A stretch of 64,000 bases of DNA, taken from positions 295,543,752-295,607,751 of the forward strand of contig CM071567.1 in NCBI GenBank assembly GCA_036426205.1, in the 5' to 3' direction. Below the pieces are notes generated by a model that ran no database searches, was not told where the DNA came from, and saw nothing but the letters and a program-made list of their open reading frames with translations. Origin of the DNA: Ascaphus truei. Its lineage: Eukaryota > Chordata > Amphibia > Anura > Ascaphidae. Of the stretch, positions 55,620 to 64,000 are shown piece by piece. Position numbers and translations under genes: made by a program. How positions within the stretch are numbered: position 1 is the stretch's first letter; the number at the start of each line of letters is the position of its first letter.

Positions 55620-58458
55620 CATTTAACATGGCTGTTCTGTTGGCTTTTGACACCATTAACACCAGAAGGGAGATAGCTGAAACGATTTTTGGAGAGGATA
55701 TTGAGGATATTCCTCACCCTTCCCCTGAACTTGATCCTAACCAATAATGCCAGAAACTAGAAAAACTGATGCTTTCAGATACACGGTTCTGGTGGGATAG
55801 ATTTGGTTTAAAATTATCTTTGAAAACGAAAAGAATCCCTAGGGGTTTAAGAATTCTAAAATTACCTACCTATGGTTTAGATAATGAACCATTTATTACC
55901 AAATGGCATACCATTATGGATAATTGCTCTTAAGATATTTTACAATTATTAATTGATGAACGTACCACCACAATTAATAATTTAAGATTGGAAATAGATG
56001 AACTTAAAGCCCAGATAAGTGAAAAAATGCCAGAGGATTTACTTGTAACTTTTGCTAAAGAGTTAAAAGAGAAAATTGAAGGGTATGAGACAGACCAAAT
56101 TAATCTCAAAAAGAAAAAATATAACAGAGATAAATTGGATTATGAAAATAACCAACAATATAATTGGTCTAAAAACTCAGAGAATGATAAGACTGAGAAA
56201 TCTCAAACTTCCAACCACTCTAACAGTAATCCTAAACCACCAACTTGGGCTGAAGGTTCATCTAACCCTAACGGTAATCCATCTAAACAGAACCATAATA
56301 GAAAAGATAAAAAGGGTAAGGTTCATCAACCCAAAGGACATACATTTGGAAAAAATGGGAAACAACTTAACCATAATAAGAAGAATATTGATAAGTTTGC
56401 CCATATTCCAGTCCATGACCCCATAACTAGGGGGTCTGAGTTCACTGTACCTACCACTAACTGTTTTCAGGCTCTAAGGGATTACCCCACACACAACCCG
56501 CCCCCCCAGACTTCCACGACCCCTCCAACTCCCTCTACTTCAATATTTGACAAGAGGGATTTTCACATGGGAGCATGAGCAATCCCCCAAAAGAAACCAA
56601 CTACCCCCTCCACTCTAGACCCACTGCCGTGGCTAAGAGGAGGGAGAAGCAGGGGACTTATAGGGGTGGCAGGGGAAAGGGCTCTAAAGCGAACACAGTC
56701 CCAACCAAGAAAGAGTTCACGACAGACGAACTAAAAGAAGTTGGGATTTTTAATTTATCACACCATTTATTATCTATGGCCCAAATTAATGTGCTCGCTA
56801 AAGGTTTGACATTTTCACCATCCAGTTTACTAAATGAGTTTAATCTGCACATACTGTAGACTTAGAGAAATATCTTCGTAAACTCACGCTCAAGAGACAC
56901 TTTGCTAGGAAAGCAGATATATCTAACTCATTATGCAATGAGGATAGGATAGAAGTGACTGATCTTACATTGAATGAACATCGGTCATCTCTAAGATTAG
57001 GAGGAGTAAATACATCAATAAATGATAGTGTTCCTCCATAAGAGTCACTTCTGAATGATATGTAAGAACTAATAGAAGAGAATTTATGGTTGACTGATAA
57101 ACAGATTAATAGATCGGTGACAGATATTCCACCACTTATCAGTGAAGAAGACACACTACAAGATCTTCTTAATTTGTATTTAGAGAGTGATAACGCTAAA
57201 CAGATAATACATACTCCTCTGAGACCTAGATCTATCTTCTATCCTCATGAATCCAAAGGCCCTTATATTGAGTTATTTGGAAAACTGGTAGAAAATGACT
57301 TTCAAAAACTGTGTAGCGATAAACGTGATTATGTGGTGCATAATAACTTGACCCAATGTGAACGACGTGCTTTGAAAGAGTTGAACTGTAATGGTGATTT
57401 AATCATACGCCAGGCTGTTAAAGGGGGAGGAATTGTCCTACAAAACCGTGGCGACTACCTCAAAGAGGCCATGCATCTTTTGGGTGATAAACAATCTTAT
57501 CAATGTCTAATGGGTGACCCCATGCTGAAATATCAGTCACGTTTGCAAGACCAGTTACAAGAAGCATTAACACATGGTATTATATCTGGCAAAGAGTTCA
57601 GCTATTTATTCAACCTTTTCCTAGGATTCCAATCCTGTACCACATTCCCAAGGTTCAAAAAACCCTGACGGATCCCCCCGGTCGTCCCATTGTGTCTGGA
57701 ATAGATTCTATTACATCCAATCTCTCACATTATGTTGACCATCTGAGGGAATCCTTATTGGTCCCTAAATCACAACGTCCTATAAGTAATAGCAAAAGGG
57801 ATGATGGGTACGAAAATACACCACTTTTTGTAATAAAGAGACTAACATTAGAAAAATTATCCAGGAACACTGGAATGTTTTAGAGATGGACCATATTCTT
57901 CAGAGTATATTGGGTGATAAACCCAAAGTGGCTTTTAAGAAGGCCACCAATCTAAAAAATGTGTTGGCCCCTAGTGCACTGAAAAAAGGTACACCTAAAC
58001 CTCTGAATAACTTTTTACTCACACCACAGGGGAATTACCAATGTGGCAAATGTGTAATCTGTCCATTCCTATCACGGGATAAGAGCATATTGGACAAACA
58101 TCAAATTGAACACCCTATCACACAATTTATAAATTGTCTAACATCTTTTGTGATATATGTCATTACCTGTCCGTGTCTCCTTAGATATGTAGGGAAGAAC
58201 ATCAGGCCCCTTAAAACAAGGATTGGGGAACATGTAAATGAGATAAAAAATGATGAATTCAACCTAACTAAAGGGAGGAAAATACATAATTTATCCCAGC
58301 ATTTTTTAACCCACCATCAAGGTCAAACTAATGGCTTCAAATTTAGAGGTATAGAGGCAGTCCCAAGAGATCCAAGAAGGAGGGATCGAGATACCAAATT
58401 GCTACAGAGGGAACAATATTGGATACATACATTGGGGACTAAGGGCTCTATGCAGTAA
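55620..58458 (+). pseudogene. Penelope-like element, RT core deleted, GIY-YIG kept
   Basis: Segments in order: a Lys/Asn-rich coiled-coil and spacer region (55988-56578); the N-terminal RT region with ERRALKELN and QAVKGGGIVLQ (57090-57668); after a frame change PGRPIVSGIDSITSNLSHYV (about 57674-57740); then, without motifs for the RT palm, the post-RT segment (from about 57830), a Cys cluster CGKCVIC (58051-58071) and the GIY-YIG nuclease (YVITCPCLLRYVGKN, about 58153-58200). The jump near 57750-57830 removes the catalytic Asp boxes. Frame changes occur at about 57660 and 57830. Motifs are those of the Penelope/Neptune class (recall). Confidence 0.85.
57886..58458 (+). CDS. open frame for C-terminal GIY-YIG segment of the Penelope-like element
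   Basis: A 190-residue frame without stops: residues about 48-62 hold the Cys cluster (CGKCVICPFL), and about 84-115 the GIY-YIG core VIYVITCPCLLRYVGKN with RPLKTRIGEH, the conserved Arg/Glu-type region downstream. It is the best preserved part. The first Met has no evidence as a start; the frame continues from the damaged RT part. Transcription is unlikely without the rest. Confidence 0.6.
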   Translation: MDHILQSILGDKPKVAFKKATNLKNVLAPSALKKGTPKPLNNFLLTPQGNYQCGKCVICPFLSRDKSILDKHQIEHPITQFINCLTSFVIYVITCPCLLRYVGKNIRPLKTRIGEHVNEIKNDEFNLTKGRKIHNLSQHFLTHHQGQTNGFKFRGIEAVPRDPRRRDRDTKLLQREQYWIHTLGTKGSMQ

Positions 58459-58740
58459 GCGCCGAAAAAGTGCAATCACGAAGGGTTGCCGATAGGACTT
58501 ATTTTGGCGATTTGTCATCGCAGTATTCAGTAAGGGCCGAAACCATGCCGATCCCTGCCGAATCACAGCGAAAGCAAAACTGCCGATGAGCCTGTGCTGA
58601 AACAGCCTGACTCCCGATAACCTGCCGATAGGCCTTTTCTGCCGATAGGTGTATGCAGCAGAGAGAGACCAGCCGCTCTCTCAGCGCAAACATCGGCAAA
58701 ATATAAATTATTTATAAACAACTTTGACTCCTAGTGTACA
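58445..58740. repeat. fold-back repeat rich in GCCGATA/TATCGGC
   Basis: GGCTCTATGCAGTAAGCGCCG at its start; GCCGATAGG, TTTGGCGATT and GGCCGAAAC repeated in both orientations. It directly follows the Penelope-like element and resembles the termini of the element at 5029-5988. Confidence 0.55.
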
Positions 58741-58990
58741 TGGGCAGGGGGTCTCCGGAGCTGAACCGCATTAGTTTCAGGTCCGGGGACCCCCTGCTTC
58801 TCGAGATACAGGCCCCTTTATGAGGTGCCGGTATCCCTCTGCTTTTAAAGGTCCCGATCACTTAACCGCGGAATGTAAACAAAGCAGAGGGATACCGGCA
58901 CCCCATAAAGGGGCCTGTATCTCGGGAAAAATGGGGTCCCCGGACCTAAAACCAAAGCAGTTCAGATCCGGAGACCCTCTGCACATCTAC
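58741..58990. repeat. palindrome, same family as 5311-5560
   Basis: Arms with GCAGGGGGTCTCCGGAGCTGA, GAGATACAGGCCCCTTTATG and GGTGCCGGTATCCCTCTG, facing their complements. It is decayed relative to the 5311 copy but has the same motif order. Confidence 0.75.
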
Positions 58991-59094
58991 ACTATGAGTA
59001 AAACACACATATCAATAAACACTCGTTCCTTACCTTTGCGGCTATGTGCTACGGTAACGAAGCAGCATGAATGTATTTTTAATAATAGTGTACT

Positions 59095-59360
59095 GTGAGC
59101 AGGGGGTCCCCTGAGCTGAACCGCGTTGCTTTGTGGACCAGGGACCCCTGCTTCCCGAGTTACAGGCCCCGGAATGTGTCATGGGGTGGAAGTGTCGCCG
59201 CTATCTTTATAGCGTCCCATTCGCGCCGTGTCCACTATAAATATGGCGGCGACACTGTAACCGATGCCCCAAACCGGGGCCTGTAACTCGGGAAGCAGGG
59301 GGTCTCTGAGCCACAAATCAATGCGGTTCAGCTCAGGGGACCCCCTGCTTCCGCACAATA
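59095..59360. repeat. third palindrome of the family
   Basis: GAGCAGGGGGTCCCCTGAGC with GAGTTACAGGCCCCGG on the left and GGGGCCTGTAACTCGGGAAG, CAGCTCAGGGGACCCCCTGC on the right, around GACACTG/CAGTGTC. The outer parts agree with the two preceding members; the inner parts differ. Confidence 0.75.
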
Positions 59361-60243
59361 TTATTAAATACAGAAATGCTGCTTCATTACCATAGCGTAT
59401 AGCCGCTAAGGCAATGACGGGGTTAAGGCAGAATAGCATGTTTATTGGGGACATTTGCCCCCAATAAATATTGCAATAAACAACATACACCCCTGTGTAT
59501 TTAAAATACATAAACAACATTAAATACATTAAATACATATAGCACTCACCCATTTCCGGCTGCCACGATGAAGGCCATCCTCATCTTCATCCTGCCCATG
59601 ACCCCTCCGCTGCTGCAAAACAGACACAAGAATGAAAACATCCAATGTAATGTCCCCTAACCCCTTAATCACCATAGCGGTTATTAACTGCTACAGTCAT
59701 TAAGGGGTTAACCCACCCTCACCCACCACTCGGGATGCCTACATACCCTCCCACACTAACCCCCCACCCTGTGAGGCCTAACCACCCTCACCCACTACCC
59801 ACGAGGGAGGCCTGCCCACATACCGTTAGGGCCAATACCCCCCCCCACCCCCAGTACCCACAATAAAAACAATACACAGCCCACAATAAGCATCATTCTA
59901 TTTATTAAATACATTACCCACTCCCTGTGCCCCCCCATAAATACATGATTTATCCTTTTACATACAGGGTTCATAACCCAGCCCCACGCGAGTCCCCGGC
60001 GGGCTGGCGGGGCACCTGAAAGACCTACAGGGTACCAGCAGCTCATTTCAAACAGGTTCTGGAGGCCTGTTGGTGGGTCCCACCAAGCGCCATGGCCCAC
60101 AGGTGGTCTCCTTGTGTCACCGTGGGCCACAATTGGGTCCCCATAGTAGGCCCGCGGATGTCTGGGAGCCCCGGGTCAGACCGACAGGTGTCTGCGGGAC
60201 CTCAGGTGGTTCCCACGGGGGTCTGGGGAATTCACGAGTGCTC

Positions 60244-60405
60244 ACTACGGGTCCGCAGTGCCCCCACGGATGTGGGACCACCACTTCATCCCCGCACTTA
60301 TGGGTCCGCGGTGCCCTGACGGATGTGGGACCACCGCTTCATCCCCGCAGACTACGGATCCGCGGTGCCCCCACAGATGTGAGGCCACCGCTTCATCCCT
60401 GCAGG
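60244..60405. repeat. three tandem 53 bp units
   Basis: GGTCCGC(A/G)GTGCCC, GGATGTGGGACCACC and CTTCATCCCCGCA recur at a spacing of 53 bp. Open frames across it are repeat translations. Confidence 0.75.
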
Positions 60406-60892
60406 TGTCACCCGTGGAACCACCAGCCTGATACCCGTGAGATACCCGAGGAGACCGCAGGTGGTCTCCAGAGGTCTCACGCAGAACCAAGGAACCAACC
60501 CTGAATGTAAAATAAATAAACCTGGCGTTTATATTCAATACATCCCCCCCCCCAAACACCTACAGTACAATAATGTGCAAAATAACTATTATCCAGATAG
60601 GAATAATAGATTATTTGTACATTATTAAACACATTAACTAGCATATTCAAATAAATAAAGTACTACTGACCTCATCAATAAGAAGCCCCAGTCGCCAGCA
60701 ACATCCTTGTCTTTCGTTGCCCACAAAATACATAGCCAATACATAGCCAATACATTGCAATTACATTCAGATATCAATTAACCCCTTAAACACCTTATCG
60801 GATAATAACCGCAAAGGTAACTAAGGGGTTAAGCCACACTGGCCCGATACCCACCCTTCACCCATTCATTTGTACAGTGGCTTCATCATGCC

Positions 60893-60945
60893 ATATATAT
60901 ATATTATATATATATGATATATAACATAAATATATTATATATAAT
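60893..60945. repeat. TA microsatellite
   Basis: Interrupted TATATA runs. Confidence 0.8.
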
Positions 60946-62025
60946 AATAATACAACATACCACATGATGACAATATACAAATAAATGTAGAAGGGTTATC
61001 AAAAACATGCTGTACTACAAATACCACTTCTCCATACAGACACACTACAATAAAATCAATTTCCTTTAGTAATCCAATCTTATCTTCCAATCAAAATCCT
61101 CAAACGCCAATCAAAAACCTCAAATGACAATCAAAACATTGCATTTACATTGTATATATGATGCATACAATCTATGCACCATATACATTCTGCAAATGAA
61201 TGTTAACAATAACATATTCAAAACAAATACCAATACCTCCAAACAAGTATATTATTTAAACCAATCCAGTAAACATAAATCAATTAGCATTCATTAATTA
61301 CACCCCTAAACAATATACATTCCATCCCTAACAATTAAACAATTAACGTATGGAAGCGTTGAACAGAACAAGTCCTCCTGTGAAAAAATATAAGTACCAA
61401 CAAGAATTCAATATACAAAAGCAAGCCTCACCCTGACCTAAAGTACACCATACAATAGCAACAATTACATCTATCTAATTTTAAAATACATTATACACAC
61501 ATTTATACATAGCAGCATAGCCAAATTAATTTAAAACACAGCAAATCAAGCTTTTAAAACAACATCATTTCTTACCCTGTATGTATATATCGATCTAGAC
61601 ATACATACATACATACATACATACATACAGTGGCAAGAAATGATATACCAAAAATAAAGAAATACACATGTTAAAAAAGCTTTAAAAAAAATTAACAAGT
61701 TAAATAAAATAAATTTCTTCAGTTCACTTACCATTACTTGACCCACTCACCGACTCCCGTTGAACAGCTTACTCTCGAACCAATCCACGCACAGGAACCC
61801 ATAAAACAACGACATTAAAAATAATAAGCGGTTCCAATAACAAATCCAACACAATCCACGGGTCTTCTATTTGTAATCCATCTTCATCTGTATTCTTCTT
61901 TCTTCTATCTGCGGCTCTCTTCCGGTGTCTTCTTGTCTTCTACGGCCACGCCCTGGCCCTCTTCTTCTGTAGGAGATCCTTTCTCCTCTGCGTCTTGCTT
62001 CAAAATGAGACGACATAGGCTTTTA
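60946..62025. other. AT-rich interior of the 2.9 kb element
   Basis: Rich in CAAT/ACAT; a CATA run lies at about 61597-61628. No gene. Confidence 0.5.
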
Positions 62026-62029
62026 AAGG

Positions 62030-62401
62030 CCTATGACGTCACATTTTCATCATGGTTCCCACGGCCCTGATTGGGCCGTGAAAACCATGTGTTTTGGCCA
62101 AGAAAAAAAAAATGATGACGTCACTTAAAGGCAATGAAAGCACAGCCAATCAGAATGGCTTTGCTTCAATTGCCTTTGAGATGACGTCATTAAAAGAAAC
62201 ATGGCCGTCCTCACATGGTACGGTAGCCAATCAGAGCGTGGGAACTCCATCCCATCTCTGATTGGCTCTAGTATACCATGTGACAGAGGCTTGTGGGCGA
62301 ATGGATGTGACGTCATCGAAAGCCTGTCACATGGTACTAGAGCCAATCAGAGTATGTATAGACTTCCCACGCTCTGATTGGCTACCGTACCATGTGAGGA
62401 C
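62030..62401. promoter_or_regulatory. cluster of four CRE-like palindromes and CCAAT motifs in nested inverted repeats
   Basis: TGACGTCA occurs at 62034, 62116, 62182 and 62308. GCCAATCAG or its reverse CTGATTGGC occurs several times. A 38 bp perfect arm (62207-62244) pairs with 62364-62401, and a second arm pair (about 62256-62291 and 62319-62351) lies inside. TGACGTCA is the CREB/ATF site and CCAAT is bound by NF-Y; function here is only possible. Confidence 0.5.
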
Positions 62402-62649
62402 GGTGAGGGGTTAGTGTGGGAGGGTATGTAGGCATCCCGAGTGGTGGGTGAGGGTGGGTTGGCCCCTTAATGACTGTAGCGGTAAATAACCGCTATGGTG
62501 ATTAAGGGGTTAGGGTACATTACTTTGGATGTTTTAATTTTTGTGTCTGTTTTGCAGAAGCAGAGGGGCCATCTACAGTATGGGGGGGATAACGGTATGT
62601 GGGTAGTGGGTGAGGGTGGTTAGACCTCACAGTATGCACATCGCCCCCC

Positions 62650-62940
62650 CCCTCCCCACATTTACATAAACTGCACTCACAGCAACACAGGCAGGGAGAT
62701 TTAACAGACACATTAGGGGGAGGGGGCTTAACACAGATCACAGTCAAGGAGGTGGGGTTATAACCCACTCCCCCTCCCCACATTTACATAAATTGCACTC
62801 ACAGCAACACAGGCAGGGAGATTTAACAGACACATTAGGGGGAGGGGGCTTTATACAGATTACACTCAAGGCAGGGAGATTTAACAGAAACATTAGGGGG
62901 AGGGGTTTTACACAGATTACACTCAAGGCAGGGAGATTTT
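62650..62940. repeat. tandem repeat, GCAGGGAGATTTAACAGA units
   Basis: Two larger units (~125 bp, TTTACATAAACTGCACTCAC start) followed by shorter ones (CAAGGCAGGGAGATTTAACA, ~62 bp). It ends at the tail of the L1. Confidence 0.75.
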
Positions 62941-63137
62941 GTTTCAAATTTTTTTATTAGGCATTTATAACATTTCACAGCAATTGAAATATTCACAATA
63001 TATAGGCTTAATACGGGTTTCTCTCACTTTATCTAGAGAGGGGGAGAAAGCCTCAACGTCCCCCTGACCCTCCGGGGTCTACCGGGGTGGCGCGAGTGTG
63101 GAAACAGAAAAGGGAAGAGAGAGTGGGAGGGGGGGAA

Positions 63138-63158
63138 GGGGGGGGGGGGGGGGGGGGG
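63138..63158. repeat. poly-G run
   Basis: About 21 G in the 3' UTR of the L1 (C-run on the sense strand); length may be unreliable. Confidence 0.85.
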
Positions 63159-63237
63159 TGGGTGGGGGGCATTGTTCCCCTTCTCCTTGGAGTCCACACC
63201 TTGGGCCTTTGTTTTATCCTGGTGATTCCTTCTACTG

Positions 63238-63945
63238 TTATGGGGCATTTCGGCGCTGGAGAGCCATTTGTGTTAGCCATGGGTCCCATATGTTATTGAA
63301 AGAGGTAGTGGACCTTTTCAGAAAGGCTGACAGTCTCTCCATTTCCATCACCTCTTGCACCCTTTTTGTTATTGTTTGTTTGGAAGGGCGAGACACTTTC
63401 TTCCAGGCGGCTGCCACCACACATCTGGCCGCAGTGAGAATGAAGGAGACTAATTTGCCTGTTGGTCGGTCCAGTGTCTCTAAGGGTCTGGCCAGCAGGT
63501 AGGTCAGCGGGTCAATGGGTATTGTGATGTCTGTGACCTCTCTTATTAAATTTTGTGTAGTTTCCCAGTACTTCTGAATTTCCGGACATGTCCACCAAAT
63601 ATGGGCCATGTCCCCCTTTTGATCGCAGCCTCTCCAGCATAGATCGGAGGCCAGAGGGTAGATTTTATTTATTCTAACTGGGGTGAGATACCAGCGAAAC
63701 AATATTTTGTATATATTTTCTTTGATTGTGGTACATATAGAGGTCCCTGAGGCATTTTCCCAAATACTTTCCCAATCCTCTCGGTCTATAACTATGTCCA
63801 ATTCTGCTGCCCAATGTAGCATATAGTCGTGTGTGGGGGCTTCTGTGGCCGTCTCTAGTTCTGCAAAAATTTGCGTTATCAGACCTTTCTGGTGAGCTGG
63901 TTCTCTACAAAGCCGCTCGAAACCTGTGAGAGGGGGAAATTCCAA
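63238..63945 (-). CDS. C-terminal part of L1 ORF2
   Basis: A 235-residue frame without stops carries the L1 ORF2 C-terminal region: FRWYLTPVRINKIYPLASDL, CWRGCDQKGDMAHIWWTCP (the Cys/His-rich motif, about 63590-63650) and a basic tail ending QRRNAP. The first Met is only the first in the window; the protein should extend beyond base 64000. Intact over this length, so a fairly young copy. A polymerase domain would lie upstream, and is not seen. Confidence 0.75.
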   Translation of the reverse strand: MEFPPLTGFERLCREPAHQKGLITQIFAELETATEAPTHDYMLHWAAELDIVIDREDWESIWENASGTSICTTIKENIYKILFRWYLTPVRINKIYPLASDLCWRGCDQKGDMAHIWWTCPEIQKYWETTQNLIREVTDITIPIDPLTYLLARPLETLDRPTGKLVSFILTAARCVVAAAWKKVSRPSKQTITKRVQEVMEMERLSAFLKRSTTSFNNIWDPWLTQMALQRRNAP

Positions 63946-64000
63946 CGTTGGGGATATTGGGGATAGTGTTTGAATAAAGTGCCGAATTTGTAGATATTTG

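Larger units (their letters stand above)
59613..62557. mobile_element. 2.9 kb element with ~150 bp inverted arms
   Basis: Left arm 59613-59764 (CTGCAAAACAGACACAAG to CACTAACCCC) is the reverse complement of right arm 62407-62557. The arms contain CCCTTAATGACTGTAGC and TATGGTGATTAAGGGG. The interior has no recognisable transposase and includes a tandem GC-rich block, AT-rich DNA and the CRE cluster. A second block (59769-59826, about 62590-62632) is also inverted but lies on the outside of the right arm only, so the structure is rearranged. Superfamily unassigned. Confidence 0.6.
62941..64000 (-). mobile_element. 3' end of an L1-type LINE (cut by window end)
   Basis: On the minus strand the sequence ends with a TGCCTAATAAAAAAATTTG tail (near 62945-62965). 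The region 63030-63160 is a G-rich 3' UTR; before it is ORF2. The 5' part lies outside the window. Confidence 0.75.

Noticed and set aside
62034..62315. CRE cluster as a promoter of PPARGC1A
   Set aside because: PPARGC1A is CREB-regulated at its own promoter, but this lies 35 kb past the stop codon in a repeat. No link can be shown.

Overview
This is eukaryotic, vertebrate nuclear DNA, most likely from an amphibian and probably a frog or toad. One protein-coding gene is recognisable: the 3' half of PPARGC1A (PGC-1alpha), on the + strand, as six exons between 20087 and 26932 followed by a long 3' UTR. The exons join in one continuous frame (502 residues plus a stop) and keep the order of the family's C-terminal half: HCF-binding tetrapeptide, acidic patch, RS domain, RRM, conserved C-terminus. 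The start of the gene lies upstream of the window. The frog-like assignment is an inference from the repeats (Tx1-like LINE, L1, Penelope-like element, Tc1, hAT and Tigger-like MITEs, many fold-back repeats) together with the vertebrate gene.

Layout. 1-20086: PPARGC1A intron, dominated by a ~9.1 kb segment present twice in direct orientation (577-9690 and 9860-18829). The second copy differs mainly by small indels and ends at a 26-base N gap, so I read it as a probable false duplication from assembly or gap filling. Each copy holds three hAT-type MITEs, a small and a 2.3 kb Tigger-like element, and a 250 bp palindrome. 20087-31200: PPARGC1A exons, introns, 3' UTR and candidate poly(A) signals. 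31200-33470: MITE, AT microsatellites and a 35 bp minisatellite. 33500-39250: broken Tx1/L1-clade LINE. 39290-43329: PLE-like hammerhead fragments, a palindromic insertion and unassigned AT-rich DNA. 43330-47251: a Tc1/mariner element carrying three later insertions (a solo LTR, a TA-flanked TIR element and a 15-bp-TSD hairpin retroelement). 47252-54478: unassigned DNA with short repeats. 54479-55518: a second solo LTR of the same family. 55620-58460: a Penelope-like element that lost its RT catalytic core but keeps a GIY-YIG domain. 58445-62640: fold-back repeats and a 2.9 kb inverted-repeat element with four TGACGTCA sites. 62650-64000: a tandem repeat and the 3' end of an L1 on the minus strand.

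Apart from PPARGC1A the coding remnants are transposon-derived and broken. The strongest leads are hammerhead-ribozyme-like cores in Penelope-type insertions, several inside long palindromes, and the probable assembly duplication inside a PPARGC1A intron. I saw no convincing new multi-gene system.
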